DNA of 64,000 nt from QHWT01 sp963755695 (GCA_963755695.1 CAVWLB010000010.1:1612001-1676000), one strand, 5' to 3'. Positions 1 to 9,956 are shown, counted from the stretch's first letter. The notes: generated by a model not told the origin, from the letters alone. Numbers and translations: made by a program.

Positions 1-107
1 ACCGGAAGGGGCATGCCGGACATCTGCTTCGGATCCGGCATCTGTGCTGCCGCCACGGCGCCGGAGAGGAACAGCGCGACGATCAGCCAGAGTGCGCACC
101 TCGTCAT
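1..107 (-). CDS. Exported protein, N-terminal part only (runs off left edge)
   Basis: Reading leftward from an ATG at 107-105, about 35 codons are visible. They start MTRCALWLIVALFLSG, a typical Sec signal peptide (charged start, hydrophobic core, AAAQ cleavage region), followed by a Met/Pro-rich stretch (MPDPKQMSGMPLP). The start codon overlaps the TGA of the zinc-ribbon gene in an ATGA junction, so it is almost certainly the next gene of the cytochrome c maturation operon. The function cannot be read from this fragment. Confidence 0.6.
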   Translation of the reverse strand, partial: MTRCALWLIVALFLSGAVAAAQMPDPKQMSGMPLP

Positions 108-760
108 GCGGCCCCCAGCCTGCTGCCGCAAGCCTTGCAAAACCGCGCGTCCTGGTCGTTCGGGACGCCACACTCGCACCACCCTGTCTGCTTCGCGCAA
201 GCAGCGGACGGAGTGGTCGAACCGTCGGCCGTTGATCGCGACGGCGAGCGGCCGATCCGCGCGGCCAGATCGCGTTCGATGATTTCGCGATAGCCACCGC
301 TATCGAGCTGTTTGATGATCCCGATGGCACGCGCCCGAAGACGGCCCGACATCTCCTCGAAGTCCTTGGGGGACAGCTTGCCCATCGCATGGTCGAATTC
401 CAGCTCTTTGATCGATCGGAGCACGAGAGTCTTCTCACGCTCGAGATCGGCGCGAAGCCGCTCGCCGATCGGTTCGACGGCGCCCGCGCCCTCGCCAAAT
501 GCGAAAGGCGCCAGCATCCTGTAGACCCCGTATGACGCCAGGCCGACACCACCGACGGCGAGGCTGAGAAGAATGAGATGCTGCGGCGTGTTGTCTCTCG
601 TCATGATCACGGCGACGGTTGCCGCAATCAGCGAGAGCAACACGAAGAAATGCCCGACGTGAAAACCGGCGTCTGCAGGGCGGGTCTCTTCACCCGCCTC
701 TCCGGGCGGGGTCTGGAGACCCGGCCTGCGTCGATCAATCGAGGTCGCGGAGCTCATCAT
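104..760 (-). CDS. Zinc-ribbon membrane protein of the cytochrome c maturation operon
   Basis: A protein of about 218 aa starting MMSSATSIDRRR at 760, inside the end of ccmF-ccmH; a longer in-frame start at 826 would overlap that gene more. It has two hydrophobic segments (HVGHFFVLLSLIAATVAVIM and HLILLSLAVGGVGLASYGVY), a charged helical region resembling the CcmI/CycH regulatory part (LVLRSIKELEFDHAMGKLS) and a C-terminal zinc ribbon with paired cysteines (CECGVPN and CKACGS). Its position after ccmF-ccmH suggests a role in apocytochrome handling. That role is inferred from context; the exact function is unknown. Confidence 0.65.
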   Translation of the reverse strand: MMSSATSIDRRRPGLQTPPGEAGEETRPADAGFHVGHFFVLLSLIAATVAVIMTRDNTPQHLILLSLAVGGVGLASYGVYRMLAPFAFGEGAGAVEPIGERLRADLEREKTLVLRSIKELEFDHAMGKLSPKDFEEMSGRLRARAIGIIKQLDSGGYREIIERDLAARIGRSPSRSTADGSTTPSAACAKQTGWCECGVPNDQDARFCKACGSRLGAA

Positions 761-3204
761 CCAGTCTCGTCCGGAGTGCCGGATCCTCGGTGCCTCCTGC
801 CACCACCGCCTCGGGGGCGGCGGCATCGTGTCGCGACCAGTGACGCGCGACGAGACCGATCATGACCGCACCGCTCACACCGATGGCGTAGGGAAACAGC
901 CAGGCCAGACGATTGAAGCCCTTGTCGATGGGCGCGGTGAGAATGTCCTGGCCGCCATGCCACGCGACGAAGGCGGCGCGGACCTGCTCGCGGTCCATGC
1001 CCTGCGCAATGAATTCATCGAGCTTTGGCCCGAGCTCGCGCAGCCCGTGACAGTTGGGGGCCATCGGACAGTTGTTCATCGGCGCGCGGCACCCGCAGCT
1101 GCACATGATGTCGGCTTCGAGCTGCTTGCGAAGCTCGCTCTTCTGCAAGGCGTTATCTGCGGACGCCGCGGTCTGCGCCCGACCGCTGGCCGGAATCAGG
1201 AGCAACAGCAGCATCAGGGTCGTGGTCACGGCTTCGGCGGGAATCCTTGCCGTTGCGAACGCGAACGCGCGCTCGGGCAGCAGCGCGAGACCGGTGCCGA
1301 ACGCGAGCACGCCGAATCCCAGCCAGATCCAGTTGACCAGCGGGTTGATGGTGATGGCGTAGGTGGCCGTCTGCGTGGACACCTCGTAACCCGCGAGCAC
1401 GAGGTAGAGATCTTCACCCGCCGCGCGCCTGATCGCGACTTCTGTCGTCGGCTGGTCGTGCTTGTTGAAGAACCATTTCGCCGGGGTCATCTCGGCGACG
1501 ACCTTGCCGTCGTTGAACGCGGTCACGTGACCGGTGATCATCTGCTTCTGGTCGTCGTTCGTCACCGTCAGCGCGTCGTGGCGGATCGTAAAGTGTCCGA
1601 GCGTCGCCTGCTGACCCGGCTTCAAGAGCACCTGCTGCTCCTGCTTGAAGCCTTGCCCCGCAAAACCGAGGAACATCAGAACGATGCCGACGTGAACGAT
1701 GTAACCGCCATAGCGGCGCCGCGATCTGGCCACGAGGCCGATCATTGCGGTGAAGATGTCGGTGCCGGTGGCGCCACGCCGCACCCGCGCTCCTCGGATG
1801 AACTCCTGGGTGATCGTGCCGGCCACGAACCCGCACAGCGCGAAGCAGACGCCCGAGGCCCACATGCGGATGCCGAGCGCATAGACCCCCGCACCGGTGA
1901 CTAGCGCCACCGCGATCGGCCAGGCGAACTGGTCGAGCATGTTCGCCGCGCTCGACTTCCGCCACGCGAGCAGCGGACCGATGCCCGTCAGCATCAGCAG
2001 TATCAGGCCGATCGGCTGCATCCATTTGTTGAAGAACGGCGGACCGACGGTCAGTCGCTGGCCGGTGAGCGACTCGCTAATCGTCGGGAACATCGTTGCA
2101 AACAGGACGAAGAACGCCGAGAACAGCAGGATCCAGTTGTTTGCCAGGAATGCCGCTTCGCGTGAGGCCCAGGAATCGAGCTCGTGCCGCGCCCTGAGGA
2201 GCGGCAGCCGGTAAATCACGAAGCCGAAACTGAAGACCAGCAGCACGATCATGAACGTGGTGAACATCATCGCGAGCTCGCGGTCTTCGCCGAACGCGTG
2301 CACCGATTGCACCACGCCGGAGCGGGTCATGAACGTGCCGAAGATCGTCAGGAAGAATGTGGTAATGACCAGCGTCACGTTCCACACGCGGAGCATGCTG
2401 CGACGCTCCTGGACCATCACCGAGTGCAGGAAAGCCGTCGCCGTGAACCAGGGCAGGAGACCGGCGTTCTCGACCGGGTCCCAGCCCCAGAAGCCGCCCC
2501 ACCCGAGCTCTTCATAAGCCCACAACATGCCGAGGGTCAGGCCGAAGGTGAGAAACAGCCACCCGATCATCGTCCAGTGACGCACGGCTCGAAGCCACGA
2601 GTCGTCGAGGTGCCCGGTGATGAGCGCGGCGATCCCGAATGCATACGGGATCGTCATCGAGACGAATCCGATATACAGCGATGGCGGATGGATCGCCATG
2701 TAGAAATTCTGCAGGAGCGGATTCAGCCCCTTCCCGTCCGTCGGCGCCTGCGACAGGAACGTCGAGAACGGGTTGTTGTGAGTCACCATCAGGAAGAGGA
2801 AGAACATCTCGGTGGCCGCCACGACCGCAACTACCCACGGGATCAGTTCGCGATGCCGCTCGCGGTTGACCGCGACCGCGATGGTTCCAAAGACCGAGAG
2901 CAGGAACACCCAGAACATGATCGAGCCGTCGAGCCCGCCCCAGTACCGACGCGAACTTGTAGGCGAGCGGCTGCGCCGACTCGGAGTACCGCTGCACGTA
3001 TTTGATTGCGAAGTTCCCGGTGACGAAGGCGTGAATGATGATCACCGATGCGACCGTCATGAGCGCGGCGACGAGGTAGAACGCGCCAATGCCGCTCTCG
3101 ATGAGGCGGCGCGAACGTCGTCGCGCGCCGGCGACCGAGCTCGCGAGCGCGTAGCTCGCGACGACGAAGCTCGCCAAGAGGAGAAATGAGCCGAGTGCAG
3201 CCAC
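735..3204 (-). CDS. ccmF: Cytochrome c heme lyase CcmF joined to CcmH (reading frame shifted near 2946)
   Basis: CcmF is the multi-pass membrane heme lyase that transfers heme from holo-CcmE to apocytochromes. The first 85 or so residues (MAALGSFLLLASFVV) lie in one frame and the rest in another. Around 2946 one extra base separates YKFAS from YWGGLDGSIMFWVF, which are contiguous in CcmF. The heme-handling WWD-type motif WGGFWGWDPVENAG is intact. After the last CcmF segment the same frame continues through a signal-like helix (TTTLMLLLLLIPASGRA) into a CcmH thioredoxin-like domain (MCSCGCRAPMNNCP). A TGA at 1226-1228 in another frame overlaps a possible GTG start for ccmH at 1229, so the CcmF-CcmH fusion may itself come from a second indel. 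The start is 9 bp after ccmE. Confidence 0.85.
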
Positions 3205-3213
3205 GGCGGAACC

Positions 3214-3630
3214 CTAACTGCCGGCGCTCGCGGCCGGCGATTGCGCGTTGTACTTCGAGGGGCACTTTGCCATAACACCGTCTCTGTCGACGGAGAAGCC
3301 GTCAGGCCCGAGTCGTCCCTTCAGGACGACCTCCGCGCCGTCCTTGAACGTGTCGGGGACCACGCCAGTGTAACGGACCGGCAGGACCTTGCCGTTGCTC
3401 TGCACCTGAAACCGGTAGTCGAGCGTGTCCGGCCGACGCATGATCGACTTCTCGACGACGAATCCATGCAGCTGCAGGCGCTTGCCCTGCCACGCACCCG
3501 GATCCGCCATCACTTCGTCCACGTGCTTGTAGAATTCCGTCCCCTCGCTGAGCGTGGAATACATCAAGCCGGCAAAGGCCAGGCCGAGAATCAGGAGGGT
3601 CGCACCTATCTTCAGAGGTTTGGAAGACAT
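3214..3630 (-). CDS. ccmE: Cytochrome c maturation heme chaperone CcmE, CXXXY type
   Basis: About 138 aa, starting MSSKPLKIGATLL with one N-terminal membrane anchor (LLILGLAFAGLMYSTL) and a periplasmic OB-fold (VRYTGVVPDTFKDGAEVV). In most CcmE proteins heme binds covalently to the His of an HXXXY motif. Here the site reads AKCPSKY, so Cys replaces His, the variant described in some archaea and sulfate reducers. A longer in-frame start at 3765 exists, but the extension is Arg/Pro-rich and not CcmE-like. It is the first visible gene of the operon, directly ahead of ccmF. Confidence 0.88.
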   Translation of the reverse strand: MSSKPLKIGATLLILGLAFAGLMYSTLSEGTEFYKHVDEVMADPGAWQGKRLQLHGFVVEKSIMRRPDTLDYRFQVQSNGKVLPVRYTGVVPDTFKDGAEVVLKGRLGPDGFSVDRDGVMAKCPSKYNAQSPAASAGS

Positions 3631-3835
3631 AAGGGAGCCTGTCGAGTTGAAAAAGGGGCCTGCACCCTGTGCGTATTCTACTCGTGCACCGCCCCAAAAA
3701 GGCGCGCCAGGCAAACCGTCGGACGATTTCGGAGCCCGGCCGCAGAACCGCCGGATTTCCGCCAACTCGGCACGTTGCCTGTTGGCACCTACATAATGGA
3801 GTCTTGGAAGTGCCCCGAGGTGACGTGACCGTCAG

Positions 3836-4399
3836 TCAGAACCCTACCCGCTTCAGCAATTGGTATACCGTCGCAATTGGCAGCCCGACCACGTTCGACC
3901 ACGATCCCTCGATTCGATCGATGAACCGGGCCGCGTGCCCCTGGATTGCATATGCTCCGGCTTTCCCTTCCGGCTCTCCCGTGTCGATGTACCAGTTAAT
4001 CTCGTCGACGCTGAGCGGCAGGAAGCTCACGCGCGTACCGACGGCCGTGGCCAGCTCCTGATCGGGACTCGCGATCACCACACCGGTGAACACGTCGTGC
4101 ACCCCCCCTGAGAGCAGCTTCAGCATCCTGATCGCATCGAGTCGATCCGCGGGCTTTCCCAGAATTTCTCCGCGCGCGACCACGATCGTGTCTGCAGCAA
4201 GCACGACCCTTCCGGTCTTTCTGCACTCGTCTGCCAACGCCTCAGCCTTGTCGCGCGCGACGCGCACCACGTAGTCCTCGGGACTTTCGTCGGGAGAGTA
4301 GCGCTCGTCGACATCCGCTGGCCGCACGATGAATTCGAAGCCGCTGCTGGCGAGCAGTTCGGCTCGTCTTGGCGAAGCCGAGGCAAGGATCAGCTGCAT
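3836..4399 (-). CDS. maf: Maf-family nucleoside triphosphate pyrophosphatase
   Basis: A 187-aa protein that hydrolyses non-canonical or methylated nucleoside triphosphates (dTTP/UTP class) to the monophosphate and PPi. The family signature LASASPRRAELL is at residues 5-16. The catalytic and binding segments DERYSPDE, ARDKAEA, VVLAADTIVV and the C-terminal GSWSNVVGLP are all present, and length is normal. It stands alone between ccmE and the cytochrome gene; the roughly 205 bp upstream of ccmE (3631-3835) holds no convincing ORF. The YhdE-like subclass is inferred only. Confidence 0.9.
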   Translation of the reverse strand: MQLILASASPRRAELLASSGFEFIVRPADVDERYSPDESPEDYVVRVARDKAEALADECRKTGRVVLAADTIVVARGEILGKPADRLDAIRMLKLLSGGVHDVFTGVVIASPDQELATAVGTRVSFLPLSVDEINWYIDTGEPEGKAGAYAIQGHAARFIDRIEGSWSNVVGLPIATVYQLLKRVGF

Positions 4400-4556
4400 G
4401 GTCCTATGCTACCAACCTCGGCGTTTGTCACCTTCCCTGGATTTTGAACTCTGTGTCTCTAGTGGTTCGAGCAGGATCCCTCGTCGCTCGCGAGGATCCG
4501 GCCTCGGCCGAATGCCGGGGGATTTCCCGATCGGACCATTGGGAGGGAAAGACACA

Positions 4557-5882
4557 ATGCGACGTTCTTCGATTGCTCTCGCGTGCTGCCTGATCATTTT
4601 TGGCGCCGTGCTGAGCCGCGCCATCATCGCGCACGACTTCGATGACGACAACGACCGCGCACGCGACAACGTCGCCGCGCACGCGCGTGAGCTGGTCAAG
4701 GAGGGCCGGCACACCTTCCGCTTCGACACGTTCGGCGACGAGGCGTTCTGGGGCGACACGTTGAAGCTGCACCAGGCGATTGCCGGAGCGAAACTGGGCG
4801 GTGTCGGACCAGGCGTGAGTCCCGCGACGGCGCTCGCGGTTGGACTGAAGGTCGACGTGAACGCACTGCCGGAGGCGCTCCAGCGTGCAATCCGGCGCCG
4901 CGAGGTGAACCTCAACGATCCGGCAACGACAGTGGCGCTGTTGCGATTGAACGCCGTCGTCGGCCTCACCGGCTTCTTCAAGGGCGCGCAGCTGTCGTCG
5001 ATTGGAATTCAGTGTGCGCTGTGTCATTCGGATGTCGACAACAGTTTCGCATCGGGGATCGGCAAGCGCCGCGACGGCTGGCCGAATCGCGACCTGAATG
5101 TCGGCGCAATCGTGGCGCTCGCGCCGAATCTCGCGCCGGTTTCGCAGTTGCTCGGCGTCGATGACGCCACCTTGCGTGCCGTGCTGAATGCCTGGGGTCC
5201 GGGACACTACGATGCCACCGTGTTCGTCGATGGCAAGGCGCTGCGTCCGGACGGCACGCCCGGCACCGTGATGATCCCGCCGGCATTCGGCCTCGCCGGA
5301 GTGAACCTTCACACCTGGACGGGATGGGGCGGGGTACCGCACTGGAACGCCTTCGTCGCCAATCTCGAGATGCACGGGCAGGGGACGTTCTACGATCCAC
5401 GCCTCAACGACCCGTTGAAGTTCCCGGTGGCCGCGCGCGCTGGATTCTTCGACGTTCGCGCGGAACACGATCTCATCACCTCGAAGCTTCCGGCGTTGCA
5501 GTTCTATCAGTTGGCACTCGATGCGCCGCGGCCGCCGGAGGGAAGCTTCGATCGGCGCGCCGCGGAGTCCGGCAAGCAGATCTTCAACGACCGCGCCGGT
5601 TGCGCGCGGTGTCACGTTCCGCCGGTGTTCACCGAGCCTGGCTGGAACATGCATCCGGCGGCCGACATCGGGATCGATGATTTCCAGTCGAAGCGCTCGC
5701 CGGACGAGGCCTATCGGACGACGCCGCTTCGTGGCTTGTTCACCCGCCTGAAGGGTGGCTTCTACCACGATGGACGATTCAAGACCTACGAAGCGGTCGT
5801 CGACCACTACGACAGCGTGTTCGGGCTGCACCTGAGCACCCAGGAGCGCCACGATCTCGTGGAATACCTGAAGTCTCTCTGA
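4557..5882 (+). CDS. Exported diheme cytochrome c (peroxidase/MauG-like)
   Basis: 441 aa. The ATG at 4557 follows a GGGAGG ribosome site and begins a signal peptide (MRRSSIALACCLIIFGAVLS). Two CXXCH heme sites are visible, CALCHS near residue 155 and CARCHV near residue 350. The second lies in a domain with MHPAADIG and GLFTRLKGGFYHDGRF, as in diheme cytochrome c peroxidases and di-heme oxidoreductases. It should be periplasmic and depends on the Ccm system encoded just upstream on the other strand. The substrate is unknown; peroxidase activity is a family-level guess. Confidence 0.8.
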   Translation: MRRSSIALACCLIIFGAVLSRAIIAHDFDDDNDRARDNVAAHARELVKEGRHTFRFDTFGDEAFWGDTLKLHQAIAGAKLGGVGPGVSPATALAVGLKVDVNALPEALQRAIRRREVNLNDPATTVALLRLNAVVGLTGFFKGAQLSSIGIQCALCHSDVDNSFASGIGKRRDGWPNRDLNVGAIVALAPNLAPVSQLLGVDDATLRAVLNAWGPGHYDATVFVDGKALRPDGTPGTVMIPPAFGLAGVNLHTWTGWGGVPHWNAFVANLEMHGQGTFYDPRLNDPLKFPVAARAGFFDVRAEHDLITSKLPALQFYQLALDAPRPPEGSFDRRAAESGKQIFNDRAGCARCHVPPVFTEPGWNMHPAADIGIDDFQSKRSPDEAYRTTPLRGLFTRLKGGFYHDGRFKTYEAVVDHYDSVFGLHLSTQERHDLVEYLKSL

Positions 5883-5958
5883 GCCTCGCGGACCGTTGCC
5901 GCGGCTCCGGTCGTGGCGCCGGCGCACGGGACCTCGTCGGGTTCCTCCTCAGTCGAAT

Positions 5959-5982
5959 CGCGCAGGGCTTCGGCCCTGCGCG
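5959..5982. terminator. Perfect 10-bp hairpin with TTCG loop between convergent genes
   Basis: CGCGCAGGGC and GCCCTGCGCG flank a TTCG tetraloop. It sits between the ends of the cytochrome gene (5882) and the HupE gene (5987), where a bidirectional terminator is expected. There is no T-tract, as is common in high-GC genomes. Confidence 0.6.
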
Positions 5983-5986
5983 CGCT

Positions 5987-7030
5987 CTATGATCCCAGAC
6001 GCTCGACCAGCCAGTAGCTGCCAGCCAGCACGATGATCAGCGATCCGGCGGATGCGAATCGAAGGCGTGAAGCCGGTGTCGCGCTCATCTTCGTGAACAG
6101 CGGAACGAGTGCCAGCGCCACGGCAATCTGGCCGATCTCCACACCTGCGTTGAACGACGCCAGCGGCAGCGCAACCGCGATGCCGCGTCCGCCGATGCCG
6201 AGATCGCCGAGCGCCGTCGCGAACCCAAGCCCGTGGATCAGGCCGAACCCAAACGTCAACTTCCATCTCGATGCGTCCAGGTTCCGGAGGAGATTTTCAA
6301 CTCCGACATACACGATTGACGCCGCAATCAGCGGTTCGACGATCCGCGCAGGCACGGTGACGAGGCCGAGCGTCGCCAGTGCAAGCGTGACCGAGTGGGC
6401 GACGGTAAACGCGGTGATCGTCTGAATCACGTCGCGCCACCGGCGGATCACCACCAGCACCCCCGCCAGGAACAGCAGGTGATCGTATCCGGTCAGGATG
6501 TGCTCGATGCCGAGCGCGAGGAATCGAGCTGCCGTGGTCTGCCAGGTCGTCACCTGGCGGCCTACGCTTGCCGACACCTCATTGTTCCCTGCATCGAGCA
6601 TGCGCTCGGCCAGCAGCGTGCCGTCCTGGGATCTGATTGACACCAGCTCGCGGTGTCCGCGCAAGAGCCCGACCGGTACATCCGAGCGCAGGACGAGCGT
6701 CGCGCCAGCTGCGCGCGGGTAGACGACGCGCACGTGCACGCCTTTGCTCTCGTCAGTCCACATGCTGTCGAGGATTCCGCCGAGCGATCCGCCGTCGCTT
6801 CGAAGCTCTATGGCGTCGAGCGCCAGCCGCCCCGCCGCGTCACGGCCGCCGACGACGGTGGCGTCGGCGGCCGCGAGCGAGAGAACGGCGACGATCCTCT
6901 GTGGCTCGACGCTCACGTCGAGCGCGCTCAGTCCGGGGTCGTGAGCGAACACGCGATCCGAGTGGCTCAACGCCAGCGCGAGGACCGCGGTCGCGCAGCG
7001 CACACGATTAGTGAGTGTGATTGCGCCCAT
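5987..7030 (-). CDS. HupE/UreJ-family membrane protein
   Basis: 347 aa from ATG 7030. It has a signal peptide (TAVLALALSHSDRVFAHD), a soluble N-terminal part to about residue 165, and a C-terminal bundle of six or so helices with the HupE/UreJ signatures GIEHILTGYDHLLFL, FTVAHSVTLALA and LTFGFGLIHGLGFA (His/Asp in membrane helices). Family members are linked to nickel transport in hydrogenase and urease clusters, but neither enzyme is encoded here, so the metal is unknown. It overlaps the end of the DUF4331 gene by 23 bp and is the last gene of a TPR-DUF4331-HupE operon. Confidence 0.82.
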   Translation of the reverse strand: MGAITLTNRVRCATAVLALALSHSDRVFAHDPGLSALDVSVEPQRIVAVLSLAAADATVVGGRDAAGRLALDAIELRSDGGSLGGILDSMWTDESKGVHVRVVYPRAAGATLVLRSDVPVGLLRGHRELVSIRSQDGTLLAERMLDAGNNEVSASVGRQVTTWQTTAARFLALGIEHILTGYDHLLFLAGVLVVIRRWRDVIQTITAFTVAHSVTLALATLGLVTVPARIVEPLIAASIVYVGVENLLRNLDASRWKLTFGFGLIHGLGFATALGDLGIGGRGIAVALPLASFNAGVEIGQIAVALALVPLFTKMSATPASRLRFASAGSLIIVLAGSYWLVERLGS

Positions 7031-8471
7031 TGTGTGGGGTCGCCGCGTACGGAAAGACCTTGTTGTAGGCGATGTCGTTCTTGTCCGCGTTGTCACCGGC
7101 CGGCCCACGAATGATCGGCGGGCTGACCCGCAAATCGCTGATGAGCGCGGTCACCGCGATATCGACGACGTCGTCACCGAAGCGGCGGCCGTTAGGCCAG
7201 CCACCGGGCACGACCCCACCGCCAAATCCCGCCTGTACCTGGCTGATCAGAGTGTCTCCGCCGAAGATGCTCAATCGGGAGAATCCAGGATCGTCAGGGT
7301 TGTTCGGATCGGCGGCACCACCGCCGGCGAGCCGGGCCGGTCCGGTCGAGAGATCAACCTTGATCAGATCGGGGATGAAGATGCCGGCAATGTCCGTGCG
7401 ATTGGCGGTCGGCGCGACATTGGCGTGGAATACGAGTGCATTGAGGAGCGACGCCAGCTCTGGCTTCTCCGCGTACTTGCGGAACAGCTCGTTGTCCTTC
7501 GTCGGGCTCGTGCGGCTGTACAGATCCTTGTCTTCAATCGCGACCAGGCCTTCATTGAAGAGTGGATTGCCCTGCCGTGCGACCTGGACGAATTTGCCTT
7601 CGTGTTTCGGATCGTGCCTCGTTCCCAGGATCGTCACCTTGCGCCGGCTCGTCGTCGCGTAGACCCCGACAATCTGGCGGTCGCCACCCAGTTCTTCGAT
7701 CGGGATGTTCAGCGCCATCGTGTGCACGTTGAACCCGCCCTGCGAATCAAATCCTTGGCCGGGACCGCGAAGCTTCAGCAGGTCGAACACCGCCTGGATG
7801 TCGGCATAGAACCCGTCGTCGCGCTGGCCCGCGAACGCGGTGTAACCGTCGGAGAGCTCGGCGATCGATTGCGTCGTGTAGCGATCCAGCGCCATCTCGC
7901 TGGCGACGCCATCCTTCGCAGGCCGCTCTCCGTCGTCGTTCTGGTTGTACTTGGGTGTCGCGTTTCCCTGGTTGTTGGGCGGCACGATGCCTTCGCCCAG
8001 GACGGTCGGCGTCACCGGTCCGGCGATCGACCCTGGTGACGCTGTAGGTCTGAATCAGATTCTGCGCGCGGTCCCCCACGTCAGTTGATGACGCCGAGAT
8101 ACGACTGCAGGATCGTGTCGCTGGTTCCTGAATGCCGTCGCAAAACGGAACTGATAGCTGAACGTTGCGCGGCCGGCCGCGACGTCGGGGCCGGTGGCGA
8201 CGTGAATCTGATAGAGCACGTCGTCGTCGAAGTTGTACTTGTTGGGACCGATGCCCGGCTCCTCGTGCGGGTACACGGCGAGCGCGGTGGTGAGATATCG
8301 GTGGCCGTGACGATCGGCGACGAACGCATACACGTCGGTCGTATTCGCGGCGTCGTCAAGTGTGATGAGTGGTGCGTCCATGTGACTGGAGGCGCGCGCG
8401 GGACCTGAAGCGGCGAGAACGAGGCCTGCCGCGGCCGCGAGCCGCGACGTTCTGCAGATTAGTTCTTTCAT
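7008..8471 (-). CDS. DUF4331 exported protein (three single-base frameshifts)
   Basis: The start MKELICRTSRLAAAAG at 8471 gives a signal peptide ending at ASSHMDAP, the usual mature start of DUF4331 proteins. Homology-like sequence runs through four reading frames. FATAFRNQ is followed, after one extra base (8120), by DTILQSYLGVIN. A second extra base (8083) leads to VGDRAQNLIQTYSVT, and a third (8034) to GSIAGPVTPTVLGEG. The three insertions sum to 3, so the last frame equals the first and continues to 7008 (ATPHNGRNHTH). The function of DUF4331 is unknown; these proteins are exported and often sit beside TPR and HupE genes, as here. Confidence 0.75.
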
Positions 8472-8472
8472 G

Positions 8473-9789
8473 TCACTCTCCTGTTGTGTTGCGGGTCGGC
8501 ATCGTGCGGTACTGCTGAAGGAGATCGAGCTCGGAGGGAAGGAGCGTCGCGTGCAAGGCATCTGCGCGCGCGAACCATTGACGCGCTTCGGCTGGTTGGC
8601 CGGCGCTTGCCGCAATCACACCGGCATGGAGAAACAGGCGGGCGTCCTTGGTGTCTTCCGCGAGCGCGCGCCTCATCGAGATCCGGGCGTCGTCGATGCG
8701 GCCGGCAGCGGCAAGAGCCCACGCGCGGGCATCGTGCGTGAAGATGTCGGCGCGGACCTGCAGTTCCCGCTCGGTCAGCTCGAGCGCCCGGGCGGGCTCG
8801 ATGCGACGCGTGGCAAGAAAGAGCGCCAGCGTCCGCGGGTCGACCGCGGCACCGCGCGCGATGATTTGCTGCTCGATCGACGAGGCGTCGTTGTCGAGAC
8901 CGGACCGGCGCAGCGCGTCGGCAAGGGCCCACTGGTACTCCGGAAGCGGATTCAGATTCGCTGCACGCTCGAGCGGGTCAACGGCATCGATCGGGTGGCC
9001 GGTCGCGAGCAGCACCCTCCCGCGTGCGAGCAACGCCGCGGCATATTCCGGTTCGAATGACAACGCGGCATCGGTCGCACGTTCCGCGTCCTGCAGGTGC
9101 CCTCGCTGGAGCTCGTAGATCGCAAGACGCGTATACGCCCAGGCAATCGATTCGCGATCGCGCGATCCGGCGGCATCGATGGCCTTGTGAACCAGCTCGA
9201 TTGCGCCATCGAGATCGCCCCGAATCCAGCGCAGGTGCGCCGCTCGCGTGTACGACTGATAGAACGGCTTGAGGTCGATCATCTTCTGATACGCCGTCGC
9301 CGCTTCACTGAGGCGTCCCTGGTCCATCAGGGCGTCGCCGAGCAAGCCGTAGTCGAGGACGTATTCGCGGGTGCTGACCAGCCGTCGCGCGATCGCTTCC
9401 GCCTCGGCGAAGCGATGGCGCTGATGGAGCGTGTGTCCCCGCAGCAGGAGCGCGCCGGCATCGCCGGGATGGAGTTCCTCCAGGCACTCAGCGGCCTTCT
9501 CAGCGAGCATGTAGTCGCCGGGATCGTTTGCCGCACGTGCTCGCGCGACGAAGTGGTATCCAAGCTGCTCGAGCGCCTCGCGCGCATGGCGTGGCTCGCG
9601 GGCGCGGTCCTGAAGCTGATGGATCGTGCGATCGATGTCGCCCTGCTGTGAACCTGGCGCGAGCGCCACCTCACAGGCACCAGCTTTGGGGGACAGGTCG
9701 GTCGGGTGAAGGTCTGGCCGCGGACGAGTGAGGGCAATTGCCGCACCGACCGCGCCGACCATGAGAAGCAGCGCCACTGCGTATTTCAT
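8473..9789 (-). CDS. Membrane-anchored TPR-repeat protein
   Basis: 438 aa. The ATG at 9789 is preceded by GGAGG at suitable spacing and opens with one hydrophobic segment (YAVALLLMVGAVGAAIAL). The remainder is helical tetratricopeptide repeats (for example GDALMDQGRLSEAATAYQ and LLARGRVLLATGHPIDAV). It probably acts as a scaffold in the envelope for the DUF4331 and HupE products encoded 1 bp and 1.4 kb downstream. It is transcribed divergently from the ECF sigma gene across 167 bp (9790-9956), which includes a TATAAT at 9910-9915. Confidence 0.78.
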   Translation of the reverse strand: MKYAVALLLMVGAVGAAIALTRPRPDLHPTDLSPKAGACEVALAPGSQQGDIDRTIHQLQDRAREPRHAREALEQLGYHFVARARAANDPGDYMLAEKAAECLEELHPGDAGALLLRGHTLHQRHRFAEAEAIARRLVSTREYVLDYGLLGDALMDQGRLSEAATAYQKMIDLKPFYQSYTRAAHLRWIRGDLDGAIELVHKAIDAAGSRDRESIAWAYTRLAIYELQRGHLQDAERATDAALSFEPEYAAALLARGRVLLATGHPIDAVDPLERAANLNPLPEYQWALADALRRSGLDNDASSIEQQIIARGAAVDPRTLALFLATRRIEPARALELTERELQVRADIFTHDARAWALAAAGRIDDARISMRRALAEDTKDARLFLHAGVIAASAGQPAEARQWFARADALHATLLPSELDLLQQYRTMPTRNTTGE

Positions 9790-9956
9790 CGCCGTCCTCC
9801 GCATTCGCTCGGTACTACGGCTGGCGGCTGACGGTCGGATTTCCTGCCTTGTGATGCGTGGCACCGCAATCTGAACAGTCACTCGAGCTCGACGGGAACG
9901 GCGGCGCGATATAATCCGCCCGCTTTCGGAATCCGCTTCGACGTCCTGCTACGTAG

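Noticed and set aside
828..3005. Long plus-strand ORFs of 270-360 aa antisense to ccmF
   Set aside because: They are Arg/His/Asp-rich codon shadows of the high-GC coding strand, with no family motif, while the opposite strand encodes clear CcmF/CcmH.
4409..5927. Minus-strand ORF of 499 aa antisense to the diheme cytochrome
   Set aside because: No family features; the plus strand has a signal peptide and two CXXCH motifs with a ribosome site.
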